DNA of 64,000 nt from Pelomonas sp. CA6 (GCF_022549225.1 NZ_JAKZFD010000013.1:62001-126000); one strand, 5' to 3'. Counted from the stretch's first letter, positions 35,933 to 46,692 are shown. Notes: a model not told the origin generated them from the sequence alone. Translations and numbers: made by a program.

Positions 35933-38020
35933 ATGAAGAAACAAGCGAACATCCATCCCCTGGCCTGGGCGGCAGGCCTGTGCCTGACCCTGGCCGGGGT
36001 CCAGGCCCTGGCGCAGAGCGCCGCCGACAAACCGAATGCCGCCCCCGCCGACACCGGCAAGACCGCCGCGACGGAGAAGCTGCAGCCGGTGGTGGTCACC
36101 GGCAATCCGCTCGGGCAACCCGAAGTCGCGCGCGCCTACCAGGTGCTGGACGACGAAGCCCTGACCCTGCGCCGCGGCGCCACGCTGGGCGACACGCTGG
36201 ACGGCCTGGCCGGCGTCGGCGCCAGCGCCTTCGGCCCCAACAGCAGCCGGCCCACCTTGCGCGGGCTGGACGGCGACCGCGTGCGCCTGCTCAACAATTC
36301 GGGCGCCTCGGTGGACGCGTCCAGTCTCAGCTTCGACCATGCGGTGCCGGTGGACCCGCTGGTGGTGCAGCGCATCGAGGTGCTGCGCGGCCCGGCCGCG
36401 CTGCAGTACGGCGGCAATGCGATCGGTGGCGTGGTCAACACGCTGGACAACCGCATTCCGCGCCTGGGCCAGCCGGGCCTGTCGGGCGCGGCCGAGCTGC
36501 GCCTGGGGGGCGCCGCCAACGAACGCGGTGTCGCGGTGGTGCTGGACGGCGGCGGGCGCGGCTTCGCCTGGCATGCCGACCTCAGCGGCCGGCGCACCGA
36601 CGACCAGCGCGCGCCGCGCTTCTCGGTGACCGACGACGAAGGCAACACCAGCCGCGGCACGCGGGTGCGCAATTCCAGCGCCGAGGGGCACAGCGCCGCA
36701 CTGGGAGGCTCGCTGCTGTGGGGTGACGGCCATGCCGGCCTGTCCTACGACGATTACCGCAACGACTATGGCGTGACGGTGGAGCCGGACGTGCGCATCC
36801 ACATGCAGCGCCATCGGCTCACCGCGGCCGGCGAATGGCGCAACCTGGCCGGACCGCTGCGCCAGTTGCAATGGCAGTTCTCGCGCAGCCGCTACGAGCA
36901 CCAGGAGATCGAAGGCAGCGGCGCGGTCGGCACGACCTTCCTCAGTACCGGCAACCAGGCCCGCGTCGAGGCGCGTCATGCGCCGCTGGGCCTGCTGGAC
37001 GGCATGGTGGGCGCGCAATGGGAGGACAGCGACTTCCGGGTCGAGGGCGAAGAGGCCCTGGTGCCGACCACGCGCACGCGCTCGCTGGGTTTGTTCGTGA
37101 TCGAGCAGATGAAGCTGGGGGCCTGGACCTGGCAGGGCGGGCTGCGCAGCGACTCGGTGCGCCTGCGCGCGGACGAGTCGGAACGCTTCGGGCCGGCCCG
37201 CGACCGCCGCTTCAAGCCCGGCAGCGCCTCGCTGTCGCTGGCCTATGCGCTGAGTCCGCGGTGGTCGCTGCAGCTGCAGGGCTCGCACAGCGAGCGTGCG
37301 CCCAGCTTCTACGAGCTGTTCGCCGATGGCGTGCATGTGGCCAGCGGCGCTTATGAGCGCGGCGACGCAACGCTGGGGCTGGAGAAGGCGCGCACCGGCG
37401 AGCTGGGCCTGGTCTGGCAGGACGGCCCGGGCCGGGACGCCAGCCGCTGGAGCCTGCAGCTTTTCCAGACCCGCTTCAGCAACTTCATCGCGCTGGAGGC
37501 GACGGGCGAGACGGCCCTGCACGAGCACGAGGGCGAGGAGGCCCACGAGGTGCCGGTCTACCAGTACCGCGGGGTCCGCGCGCGCATGCACGGCGTGGAG
37601 ATCGAAGGGCAGCAGCGCCTGCCCACGCTGGCCGGCTGGGCGCTGCAGGCCCAGGCCCGACTGGACTGGGTGCGCGGCAGCAATCGCAGCACCGGCGAGG
37701 CGCTGCCACGGCTGTCGCCGCTGCGCGTGGGCCTCGGCCTGGAGGGCCGGCGTGGGCCCTGGCTGGTGGCGCTGGACTGGCGCGGCGCCGCGCGCCAGAA
37801 CCGGGTGCCGGCGCTGGACACGGCCACTCCCGGCTACGGCATCCTCCGCCTCAGTCTGGCGCGCCGCCTGGACTGGGGTGGCACCGATGCGCTGTGGTTC
37901 CTGAAGCTGGACAACCTGGGCAACACGCTGGCCTACAACGCCAGCAGCATCGCGACCATCCGGGGCTTGGCGCCCCAGGCGGGGCGGAGTGTGGCGACGG
38001 GGTTGCAGCTGAGGTTCTGA
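35933..38020 (+). CDS. znuD: ZnuD-like TonB-dependent outer-membrane receptor, probable zinc
   Basis: 695 residues with a signal peptide (ALAQS) and a TonB box-like region (LQPVVVTGNPL). The plug (~55-165) has FGPNSSRPTLRGLDGDRVRLLNNSG, DASSLSFDHAVPVDPLVVQRIEVLRGPAALQYGG and VVNTLDNRIPR, the block typical of ZnuD-type receptors. A beta-barrel follows, ending in FLKLDNLGNTLAYNASSI...VATGLQLRF. An extracellular loop, TALHEHEGEEAHEVPVYQYRG, near residues 525-545 carries His and Glu and matches the metal-binding loop of ZnuD. No Zur box was seen in the GC-rich 133-base gap before it. A heme or copper ligand is the alternative. Confidence 0.85.
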   Translation: MKKQANIHPLAWAAGLCLTLAGVQALAQSAADKPNAAPADTGKTAATEKLQPVVVTGNPLGQPEVARAYQVLDDEALTLRRGATLGDTLDGLAGVGASAFGPNSSRPTLRGLDGDRVRLLNNSGASVDASSLSFDHAVPVDPLVVQRIEVLRGPAALQYGGNAIGGVVNTLDNRIPRLGQPGLSGAAELRLGGAANERGVAVVLDGGGRGFAWHADLSGRRTDDQRAPRFSVTDDEGNTSRGTRVRNSSAEGHSAALGGSLLWGDGHAGLSYDDYRNDYGVTVEPDVRIHMQRHRLTAAGEWRNLAGPLRQLQWQFSRSRYEHQEIEGSGAVGTTFLSTGNQARVEARHAPLGLLDGMVGAQWEDSDFRVEGEEALVPTTRTRSLGLFVIEQMKLGAWTWQGGLRSDSVRLRADESERFGPARDRRFKPGSASLSLAYALSPRWSLQLQGSHSERAPSFYELFADGVHVASGAYERGDATLGLEKARTGELGLVWQDGPGRDASRWSLQLFQTRFSNFIALEATGETALHEHEGEEAHEVPVYQYRGVRARMHGVEIEGQQRLPTLAGWALQAQARLDWVRGSNRSTGEALPRLSPLRVGLGLEGRRGPWLVALDWRGAARQNRVPALDTATPGYGILRLSLARRLDWGGTDALWFLKLDNLGNTLAYNASSIATIRGLAPQAGRSVATGLQLRF

Positions 38021-38113
38021 CGGGGGCTTCAGGCTGCCCTGGGGGTTTCGGTCGTTGGTTGTTCGGGTTGTTTGCGCGGGGCGCAGAGCCCGCCGGGTCC
38101 CGGCCCGGCAGCC

Positions 38114-38149
38114 GGGTGACTTTTCCTGCGGGCCCAGGAAAAGTCACCC
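38114..38149. repeat. Perfect 15-bp extragenic palindrome
   Basis: GGGTGACTTTTCCTG-CGGGCC-CAGGAAAAGTCACCC. This kind of inverted repeat is scattered between genes in related genomes. It lies 94 bases after the receptor gene and may act as a two-way terminator. The surrounding 38021-38603 stretch (583 bases) holds no credible gene. Confidence 0.7.
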
Positions 38150-38299
38150 AAAGGAGGGCCTGAATGCGATTTGACCGAGGTCCGCGCTTCGCACGGAGTC
38201 CTGGCCCGACGACCATCGGGGCGGCTCCACCGCTCAGGATGTAAGTCGCTCGCCGAGTACGGCTCGACTCCACACCGGGCCTCGTACCCCGTCGCACAG

Positions 38300-38578
38300 C
38301 CGATGCGCGCGGCTCCATGCCGCGAGCAACGGCGGTATTTGGGGCCGCGCGCCGGGCCGCCCCAAGCCGGCCCGCTTGCCGATACGGGTGGCTGAATGCC
38401 ACCCGTATCGGCGTCCCCCCGGGGGACCGGCCAGGGTACTCCCTGGACGAGGGGTGTATTCCAGGGCCGAGCGCCGGGCCGCCCCAAGCCGGCCCACGTG
38501 GCGATGTGCTGGCGGCTCAATGCCGCCAGCATCGCCGTCCCCTCTGGGGACCGGCCAGCGTACCCGCTGGACGAGGGG
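38300..38578. repeat. Tandem palindromic repeats with covarying stems
   Basis: Two good copies start at 38349 and 38471 (122-base period, GCGCCGGGCCGCCCCAAGCC...GGACGAGGGG), and a degenerate third copy precedes them. Each holds a hairpin with a five-base loop: CGATACGGGTGGC-TGAAT-GCCACCCGTATCG, GCTGGCGGC-TCAAT-GCCGCCAGC, and GCGCGGC-TCCAT-GCCGCG. The stems differ between copies but still pair. Confidence 0.75.
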
Positions 38579-38603
38579 CCTTACCCCTGACGAGGGGTCT
38601 CTT

Positions 38604-39239
38604 TCACGGCGCCAACCGCTCCCTCACCCACCGACCCTCTTCGAGCCGATAGCACAGGCGATCATGCAGCCGCGATTTGCGGCCCTGCCAGAACTCCCAG
38701 CGCTCGGGCAGCAGCCGGAAGCCGCCCCAGTGCGGCGGGCGCGGCGGGTTCAGGCCGTGTTGCGCGGCGGCCTTGGCGGCATTGGCCACCAGCACCGCGC
38801 GCGACGCGATGACCTGGCTTTGCGGCGAGGCCCAGGCGCCCAGCCGCGAGTCCAGCGGGCGCGACTGGTAGTAGGCGTCGGACTCGGCGTCGCTGACCTT
38901 TTCGACGCGGCCTTCGACGCGCACCACGCGTTCCATCTCCACCCAATGGAATTGCAGCGCGGCAAAGGGGTGCAGGGCCAACTCGCGGCCCTTGCGGCTG
39001 TCGTAGTTGGTGTACCAGACCAGGCCGCGCGCATCGATGCCCTTGATCAGCACGATGCGCGTGGAGGGCCGGCCGTCGGCGCCGACGGTGGCCAGCGTCA
39101 TCGCGTTGGGTTCGGGAACACCGGCTGCCAACGCCTGCTCCATCCACAGCTGGAACTGCTGCAAGGGTTGGGCGCTGGCCTGGTCTTCGTCCAGCTCGTC
39201 GCGTTCGTAGCTCTTGCGGAGATCGGATAGCTTGCTCAT
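38604..39239 (-). CDS. pdxH: Pyridoxamine 5'-phosphate oxidase
   Basis: 211 residues from the ATG at 39239 ([19 protein letters not shown]). It makes pyridoxal phosphate with FMN and oxygen. Motifs: [48 protein letters not shown] (FMN site), [19 protein letters not shown], and the terminal [17 protein letters not shown]...RERLAP. Typical length. The final bases abut the palindromic repeat region. Confidence 0.96.
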   Translation of the reverse strand: MSKLSDLRKSYERDELDEDQASAQPLQQFQLWMEQALAAGVPEPNAMTLATVGADGRPSTRIVLIKGIDARGLVWYTNYDSRKGRELALHPFAALQFHWVEMERVVRVEGRVEKVSDAESDAYYQSRPLDSRLGAWASPQSQVIASRAVLVANAAKAAAQHGLNPPRPPHWGGFRLLPERWEFWQGRKSRLHDRLCYRLEEGRWVRERLAP

Positions 39240-39422
39240 GGCCCAAGTATCGGTCAGCGCGCCGCACGGCAAGAGGCCTCAGGTCATGGTGCGTGCACTA
39301 GGTAAAGCTCCCAGTAGTGAAGGTCCGGGTAGGCTGGGCGGTTGACGCACTGCATGCTGCGTCTGCAGGGCCGGACCGCGGCGGCAGCGCAGGTCGGCCA
39401 GAGGCACACAGGAAGGACAAGA

Positions 39423-40037
39423 ATGATCAAGCAGCGACCGGCGGTGGTCGTGCTGGCGGCGGGGCGCGGTCAGCGCTTCAAAGGCAGCGGACACAAGCTG
39501 GAGCAGGTCCTGGGGGATGGCACCCTGCTGCAACGCAGTCTGGGCTGCGTGCTGTCGTCCCAACTGCCGCTGGTGGTGGTGACCTGTTCAGACCTGGCAC
39601 CGGTGGTTCAGCGCTTCGTCGCCGCGCGCGATGTGGTGGTGCTGGACGAAACCAACCACCTCGGTGAACCGCTGGGCCAGGGAGACTCCATCGCCGCCGG
39701 CGTGGCCGCGGCAGGGGATGCGCCGGGCTGGCTGATCCTGCCGGCCGACATGCCGCAGCTGCAAGCCCGCAGCCTGCTCGATGTGGCGGCCGCGCTGGAT
39801 CAGTACCCGATCGCCTATGCCCAGCACAAGGGGCTGCCGGGCCATCCGGTGGGCTTCAGCGCCGAGCTCTATTCCGAGCTCACCGCGCTGCGCGGCGACG
39901 ACGGCGCACGCCGGCTGCTGGCCCGCTATCCAGCGCAGGCCGTGGAGCTGGACGATCCCGGCGTGCTGGTGGATGTAGACACCGTCGAGGACCTGCAGCG
40001 CCTGCGCGCGCAGATGAAAAAGGACCATGGCGGCTGA
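39423..40037 (+). CDS. MobA-like NTP transferase
   Basis: 204 residues from the ATG at 39423, preceded by GGAAGGA. GT-A nucleotidyltransferase fold: VVVLAAGRGQRFKGSGHKLEQVLGDGTLLQRSL, then LGQGDSIAAGVAAAGDAPGWLILPADMPQLQ with the Asp metal motif (PADMP), and GLPGHPVGF. This is the MocA/MobA-like family that loads cytidylate or guanylate on molybdenum cofactor, but no molybdoenzyme gene is near, so the substrate is open. Confidence 0.85.
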   Translation: MIKQRPAVVVLAAGRGQRFKGSGHKLEQVLGDGTLLQRSLGCVLSSQLPLVVVTCSDLAPVVQRFVAARDVVVLDETNHLGEPLGQGDSIAAGVAAAGDAPGWLILPADMPQLQARSLLDVAAALDQYPIAYAQHKGLPGHPVGFSAELYSELTALRGDDGARRLLARYPAQAVELDDPGVLVDVDTVEDLQRLRAQMKKDHGG

Positions 40038-40065
40038 GGCGGGCTGAGCAGCGCCGCGCTGTGCT

Positions 40066-40701
40066 TCACAACAGCCCGTGGGCGCGGGCCAGCGCCAGCT
40101 GACGTTCCAGCTCACGGTCGTGGATGCCATGCGCGCGCAGCGTCTCCACGCTCTGGCGCAGGTAGTCCAGCGTGCTGCCGTAGCGGCCGCGCGCATGGCG
40201 CAGCACATGCAGCAGCGCCGCGTCGTCCATGCGGCCCACCCAGCCGGGGTTGCGGCGCAACAGCGTGAAGGCCAGCGCCTTGACCACGCCCTGGGCGGTG
40301 GCGCAGGTCAGCCAACGCGGGGTGTAGGAGCCCACCACCATCTCGCGTATCCACAGCTGCTCCAGCAACTGCTCGCTGCGCGCGGGATCCAGCCGGTAGA
40401 CCAGCCCGCGGCAGCTGCCGCCAGACAGCAGCGTCATCACCAGCCCGGGCTGCTCCGCGCTGCCACGATTGACCAGCGAGCGCAGCTGCAGCGCGCGGTG
40501 GAAGCCCCGGACCACGCCGGGCTCGCAGCCCACGTGCTCGAAGCCCGGGTTCCACATCAGCGAGCCATAGGCGAACACGGACAGCCCTCGCTCGCGATCC
40601 CATTCGCGCTGGAAGCGGGCGAGCCATTCCCGGCTATGAGCCGGCAGCGTGGACACAGGGGGAAGAACGGGGCTGGGGGTGGAAGGCGGGACGCGAACCA
40701 T
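40066..40701 (-). CDS. ChaC-like gamma-glutamylcyclotransferase
   Basis: 211 residues from the ATG at 40701. The hallmark VFAYGSLMWNPGFEHV forms the substrate cavity; the catalytic Glu is in LWIREMVVGSYTPRWL. ChaC enzymes cleave glutathione to Cys-Gly and 5-oxoproline, which the oxoprolinase at 4335 could then recycle. It is convergent with the MobA-like gene and divergent from the LexA-box promoter. Confidence 0.9.
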   Translation of the reverse strand: MVRVPPSTPSPVLPPVSTLPAHSREWLARFQREWDRERGLSVFAYGSLMWNPGFEHVGCEPGVVRGFHRALQLRSLVNRGSAEQPGLVMTLLSGGSCRGLVYRLDPARSEQLLEQLWIREMVVGSYTPRWLTCATAQGVVKALAFTLLRRNPGWVGRMDDAALLHVLRHARGRYGSTLDYLRQSVETLRAHGIHDRELERQLALARAHGLL

Positions 40702-40768
40702 GGCCGCATGCTGCCACAAGCGGGCTGACGTCGAATCGCCGCCGCCACAGTCCCCTGCCGCCAAGGGC

Positions 40769-40798
40769 TTGCAACACTGTATAAATAAACAGTATCAT
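40769..40798 (+). promoter_or_regulatory. Promoter with a near-consensus LexA (SOS) box
   Basis: TTGCAA (40769-40774) and TATCAT (40793-40798) are 18 bases apart. The spacer contains CTGTATAAATAAACAG (40777-40792), matching CTG-N10-CAG, flanked by A before and TA after as in the classic SOS operator. LexA bound here would block the polymerase. Such an AT-rich block stands out from the GC-rich surroundings. Confidence 0.8.
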
Positions 40799-40806
40799 CG
40801 CGCCCA

Positions 40807-40857
40807 ATGACGCTGCCGGGGAAGGTCTCCGGCGGTTCCCCCGCCCCGAGGCGCTGA
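40807..40857 (+). CDS. Possible 16-codon leader peptide
   Basis: ATG ACG CTG CCG ... TGA encodes MTLPGKVSGGSPAPRR and ends ten bases before the start of the membrane peptide; its stop lies just before the Shine-Dalgarno GAGGAG. It could couple or restrain translation of the peptide, as leaders do in SOS toxin mRNAs. It may equally be chance. Confidence 0.3.
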   Translation: MTLPGKVSGGSPAPRR

Positions 40858-40867
40858 GGAGCAAGAC

Positions 40868-40978
40868 ATGGCGATCGTGATCAGGAAATTCGGCCACCGC
40901 GCGCAAAACCCCGACGTTTGGATTCTGGGCATAGGCTCCATGGCCATGCTGGGTCTGGTGGTGGGTTGGCTGGGCTGA
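40868..40978 (+). CDS. SOS-regulated 36-residue single-helix membrane peptide
   Basis: The ATG at 40868 follows GAGGAGCAAGAC, a strong ribosome site. The product begins MAIVIRKFGHRAQNPDVW with a short basic N-terminus, then one hydrophobic helix WILGIGSMAMLGLVVGWLG to the end. With a LexA-box promoter 70 bases upstream it parallels TisB-type SOS peptides that insert into the inner membrane, though there is no sequence identity to TisB that I can claim. It could also be an SOS-induced division regulator. The 80 bases after it hold nothing recognisable. Confidence 0.7.
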   Translation: MAIVIRKFGHRAQNPDVWILGIGSMAMLGLVVGWLG

Positions 40979-41058
40979 GGGCTTGGGCGCGCGAGAGGCG
41001 GAGCCCGGACGGCGGGCCGACCGCCCTGCGGACGAAAGAGCTTGTGCCCGCCGCGCGC

Positions 41059-41808
41059 TCAGTGCCCGGCCCAGCGGTTGTGCCGCTCCGAGCCGGCTTC
41101 GATCAGCAGCTCGCGCGCCAGCGCGGGATTCTTCTCATAGCCCAGGTCGCCGTTTTCCAGCGCCAGCGCATAGGCCTGCAGCGCCGGCGGGTCGTGCCGG
41201 TCGGCGGCGGCTTCCAACCATTGGCGCGCGAGCGGCTCCGACCGGGCCACGCCGTCGCCGCGCGCGTGGGCTTGCGAGAGCAGGAACATCGCGCGCGGAT
41301 TCCCTGCATCGGCGGCGGCCTGGAGCCAGTGCAGGGCCTGGGCCTCGTCGCGCGCCACGCCGTCGCCATGCTTGAGCAGCAGGGCCAGCTGCAGCGCGGC
41401 GTCCGCCTGGCCCTGCCGGGCCGCGAGGCCCAGCCAGCGAGCGGCCTGCGCCGGGTCCGGCTTCAGCCCCCAGCGGCCGAGGCGGTGCAGCTCGCCCAGC
41501 CGCTGGGCTGCGTCGTCGTCGCCCCCGCGGGCGGCGCGTTCCAGCCAGTCGCGCGCGGTGGGCCAGTTCGCGGGTGTCTCGGCCAGCGCCAGGGCCAGCT
41601 CGCGCTGCGCCACCGTTTGGCCGGCGCGGGCCCATTGCTGCAGCTGGGTCAGGGCCTCGGCCTGACCGGCGTGGCGGGCGCGCAGGCCCATCGACTCGAT
41701 CTGTTGCGGCGTCGGCGCCAACGCCTGAGGCTGGCAGGCCGTGACCAGAGCCCCCAGCATCGCGGCGCTGCCCAGCACCGCCGCGATGCGGCCAAGCCAG
41801 GCGCTCAT
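41059..41808 (-). CDS. Sel1-repeat lipoprotein
   Basis: 249 residues. Lipoprotein signal peptide (MSAWLGRIAAVLGS...LVTAC). The rest is tandem Sel1/TPR-like helix pairs of ~36 residues (ARDWLERAARGGDDDAAQRLGELHRLG, AARWLGLAARQGQADAALQLALLLKHGDGVARDEAQALHWLQAAADAGNPRAMF, and two more). Such proteins act as interaction scaffolds at the envelope. It begins with ATG overlapping the phosphoesterase stop as ATGA, so the two are co-translated. Confidence 0.9.
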   Translation of the reverse strand: MSAWLGRIAAVLGSAAMLGALVTACQPQALAPTPQQIESMGLRARHAGQAEALTQLQQWARAGQTVAQRELALALAETPANWPTARDWLERAARGGDDDAAQRLGELHRLGRWGLKPDPAQAARWLGLAARQGQADAALQLALLLKHGDGVARDEAQALHWLQAAADAGNPRAMFLLSQAHARGDGVARSEPLARQWLEAAADRHDPPALQAYALALENGDLGYEKNPALARELLIEAGSERHNRWAGH

Positions 41809-43916
41809 CGGTTCAGGTCGACGCGGTACTGCGCATAGCCGTTGGCGTCCAGCCCGCCTTCGGCCACCACCTGGCCCAGGCCCAGCGACTGCGCCACCGC
41901 CAGCTTGCCGGGTGCGCTGCGCAGGATCACGGGGCCGGCCGTGGCGGTCTTCACGAAGCTCCAGCTGCGGCCATTGCCGTTGGCGGCGCGGGTGAGCTGG
42001 GGCTGCTTCTTCAGAAAGTCGGCGACCACGGTCTGGTTGGCGTCGGGTGACTTGATGATGGTCTTGCTGCCGTCGATGCCGGGGAAGCTGCCACCGCCAC
42101 CGGCGCGGTAGTCGTTGGTCGCGACGATGAAGTCGGCGCCGTCGGCCACCGCCTGGCCCTGGAAGCGCAGGTTGACGATGCGCGATCCGGCCGGCTTGGT
42201 CACGTCCACCTGATAGGTCAGCGCGTTGCCCTCGGCATAGAAGACGTCGAAGTTGAAGATCGTCGCGTACGAGGGCACCAGGTCCTGCGGCGCGCTCTGC
42301 GCCGGGTCGATCTGCGCGAACTGCCGCGCCGAGGTTTCCAGCCAGGCCTTCAGGTCCGAGCCCTTGATCTTCACGGCCTGGATGTTGTTGTTGCCGTACA
42401 GATAGAGGTCGCCGGGGTTGCGCACCTGCAGCATTTGCGGGGCCGCGGCGCTGGCGCCGGGGGCGACATCGGTGAAGTCGCTGGCGCCGTTGCGTCCGGC
42501 CTTGAAGGGCGCGCTGCAGGAGATCACCGGGATGTTGCGGTAGGACTGCAGCGTCGGGTCGGTGGTGCTGGCCAGGAAGCCCTTCACATAGTCGATCTGC
42601 GCCTGGTTGACGATCTGGATCGCGCTGACGTCGCCCAGCAGCGCGAAGTAGGCCGACATCTGGAAGTCCGTGCTGACGCCCAGCGGCTGTTTGGCGTAGG
42701 CGATCGCGTCCTGGTGCTCGTTGGCGATCAGCGTGGCGATCGCCGGGTCGGCGTCCACCGTGGTCTTGCCGTCGGTGTACTTGAAGCCGCGCGCCTCCAC
42801 CGTGGTCTTGTCTTTCTGCACCACCCACTGGCCGCCCTGGTAGACCAGGGTCAGCTTGATGATGCCCAGGCGGCGGCCCCAGCTCTGCGGCATCACCGTG
42901 GGCACGCCGTGCACCAGGCCCTTCACGGCGTCCACCTCGGGCTTGGGCAGCGCGGCCAGCGAGGGGTCCAGCGCCGGGGCGCTGGCCTCGCGCGCGGCCG
43001 GGAAGACCAGATGGGCATGGCCGGTCAGCAGCGCGTCGATGCCGGGCACCTTGGCCAGGTGGTAGCTCTGGTTCTCCATCTTGGGGCTGTAGGGCGCGGC
43101 GTCCAGCCCGCCATGGGACAGTGCCACGACCAGCTGCGCGCCCTTGGCGCGCATCTCGGGCACGTACTTCTGCGCGCTCTCCACCGAGCCGGCCACATAG
43201 ACCTTGCCGCTGAGGTACTTGGCGTCCCAGTCGACGATCTGCGGCGGCACGAAGCCGATCACGCCGATGTTCAGCGGCAGCGTGTAGCTTTGCCCGTTGG
43301 GGCCCTTGGCCTGCACGGTCTTGCTGATCAGCGCATAGGGTTTCAGGATGGGGGCGTTGCTGCTGCTGCTCAGCACGTTGCTGACCACGGTGGGAAAGCT
43401 CGGCGCGCCGCAGTTGCCCGCGGGCTTGCTGACGCCGGCCACGCCCAGGTCGGTGTTCATCACCTGCGACAGGAAGGGCAGGCCGTAATTGAACTCATGG
43501 TTGCCCAGGCCGCCGCCGTCGAAGCCCATCGCGTTCATGGCCTTGTGGATGGCCAGCGTGGAGCCGCAACCGATGGGCTTGGCCTGGGCCTGGAAGTCGC
43601 CCAGCAGCGTGCCCTGGATGGTGTCGCCGTTGTCCAGCAGCAGGTTGTTGGGGTTCTCGGCGCGCGCCTGTTTGATCAGCGTCGCGGTGCGCTCCAGGCC
43701 CAGGCTGGTGTCGGCGGCGAGCGCATAGTAGTTGTAGCTCAGCACGTTCTGGTGCAGGTCGGAGGTCGCGAGCAGCGCGATCTCCACGGTCGTGCCTTCG
43801 GCAATGGCCTCGTCACCGTCGTCGCAGCCGGACAGCAGGGCGGCCGCGGCCAGCGACAGCGCCAGCGGACGCAGCAGGGGAGCGGGGCGGGGCAGGGGGC
43901 GTGATGACAGCTTCAT
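41805..43916 (-). CDS. CpdB-like 2',3'-cyclic-nucleotide phosphodiesterase / 5'-nucleotidase lipoprotein
   Basis: 703 residues from the ATG at 43916 (lipobox LLSGC). N-terminal calcineurin-type phosphoesterase: LLATSDLHQNVLSYNYYALAADTSLGLERTATLI, LLLDNGDTIQGTLLGDF, GGLGNHEFNYGLPFL, LSHGGLD and LLTGHAHLVFP, so the metal-binding Asp, His and Asn residues are present; the DLHGN motif is DLHQN. A C-terminal 5'-nucleotidase domain follows, with IQIVNQAQIDYVKGF and VATNDYRAGGGGSFPGIDG. It would release nucleosides in the periplasm. Same operon as the Sel1 protein. Confidence 0.9.
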   Translation of the reverse strand: MKLSSRPLPRPAPLLRPLALSLAAAALLSGCDDGDEAIAEGTTVEIALLATSDLHQNVLSYNYYALAADTSLGLERTATLIKQARAENPNNLLLDNGDTIQGTLLGDFQAQAKPIGCGSTLAIHKAMNAMGFDGGGLGNHEFNYGLPFLSQVMNTDLGVAGVSKPAGNCGAPSFPTVVSNVLSSSSNAPILKPYALISKTVQAKGPNGQSYTLPLNIGVIGFVPPQIVDWDAKYLSGKVYVAGSVESAQKYVPEMRAKGAQLVVALSHGGLDAAPYSPKMENQSYHLAKVPGIDALLTGHAHLVFPAAREASAPALDPSLAALPKPEVDAVKGLVHGVPTVMPQSWGRRLGIIKLTLVYQGGQWVVQKDKTTVEARGFKYTDGKTTVDADPAIATLIANEHQDAIAYAKQPLGVSTDFQMSAYFALLGDVSAIQIVNQAQIDYVKGFLASTTDPTLQSYRNIPVISCSAPFKAGRNGASDFTDVAPGASAAAPQMLQVRNPGDLYLYGNNNIQAVKIKGSDLKAWLETSARQFAQIDPAQSAPQDLVPSYATIFNFDVFYAEGNALTYQVDVTKPAGSRIVNLRFQGQAVADGADFIVATNDYRAGGGGSFPGIDGSKTIIKSPDANQTVVADFLKKQPQLTRAANGNGRSWSFVKTATAGPVILRSAPGKLAVAQSLGLGQVVAEGGLDANGYAQYRVDLNR

Positions 43917-44095
43917 GTGTGTGTTTCCATGGACCGCCGGCGGCGGTCGGCACGCGGCGGCATGCCGCGCTTCGAGCGCTCGCACCATAGGGGACGCAGA
44001 TGAAACGCCCGTGACCGGCGCGCCCCGAAACAGCTTCGAGGCGGCCGGGATCCGCATTTGGTACCCCGGCTGTAACCAGGGCCGGTGGACCATCC

Positions 44096-44110
44096 TGTAA
44101 TATGGTTACC
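44096..44110. promoter_or_regulatory. Imperfect palindrome upstream of edd, possible HexR-type site
   Basis: TGTAATATGGTTACC contains GTAA-N5-TTAC. Known HexR sites upstream of edd genes in proteobacteria have a TGTAAT...ATTACA shape, which this half resembles. It lies 36 bases before the edd start. Confidence 0.35.
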
Positions 44111-44146
44111 TTGAAAACTGAGGTCGAGTTACATCGACGCGCCCGC

Positions 44147-45976
<1,830 letters not shown>

Positions 45977-46014
45977 GGCCCGGCCACCGCCGGGACGAAA
46001 GAGGAAGACAAGCC

Positions 46015-46659
46015 ATGGACATGAACGAGCAGACACTGGCGCTGGCCCAGCATGGGCCGGTGATCCCGGTGATCGTGATCGAGGATCTGGCGCAGGCCGT
46101 GCCGCTGGCGCGCGCGCTGGTGGCCGGAGGCGTCAAGGTGCTGGAGGTGACGCTGCGCACGCCGGTGGCGCTGCAGGCGATCACGGCGATCGCGCGCGAG
46201 GTGCCCGAGGCCATCGTCGGCGCCGGTACGCTGCGCAGTGCGCAGGATGCCGAGGCGGCCCGGCGCGCCGGTTGCCGCTTTGGCGTCAGCCCCGGTTTCA
46301 CGCCGACGCTGGCGCGCGCCTGCGAGGACCAGGGCCTGCCGCTGCTGCCCGGCGTGTCCACGGCCAGCGAGGTGATGCAGGCGGGCGAGGCCGGCTACCG
46401 TTTCCTCAAGCTCTTCCCGGCCACCGCGGTCGGTGGGCTGTCGCTGCTGAAGGCACTGGCCGGGCCCTTCGCGGACGTGGCCTTCTGCCCCACCGGCGGC
46501 ATCACGCCGCAGACGGCGCCCGACTTCCTCGCGCTGCCCAACGTGAAGGTCTGCGGCGGTTCCTGGCTGACGCCGGCCGATGCGCTGCGCGGTGGCGACT
46601 GGGCACGCATCACGCAGCTGGCGCGGGAGGCGTCGGCACTGCGGGCACCGGCCGCCTGA
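46015..46659 (+). CDS. eda: KDPG/KHG aldolase
   Basis: 214 residues. It cleaves KDPG to pyruvate and glyceraldehyde 3-phosphate. The Schiff-base Lys is in [14 protein letters not shown], the general base Glu in VLEVTLRT, and the phosphate-binding loops are [11 protein letters not shown] and [16 protein letters not shown] before the ATG is the ribosome site. It completes the Entner-Doudoroff shunt with edd. Confidence 0.97.
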   Translation: MDMNEQTLALAQHGPVIPVIVIEDLAQAVPLARALVAGGVKVLEVTLRTPVALQAITAIAREVPEAIVGAGTLRSAQDAEAARRAGCRFGVSPGFTPTLARACEDQGLPLLPGVSTASEVMQAGEAGYRFLKLFPATAVGGLSLLKALAGPFADVAFCPTGGITPQTAPDFLALPNVKVCGGSWLTPADALRGGDWARITQLAREASALRAPAA

Positions 46660-46692
46660 GCGGTTCACGGCCCCAGGGCCGGAGTCCGATTC

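Noticed and set aside
46660-46692. CGGCCC-CA-GGGCCG between eda and the thioesterase as a terminator
   Set aside because: The loop would be two bases and there is no T-run on either strand.
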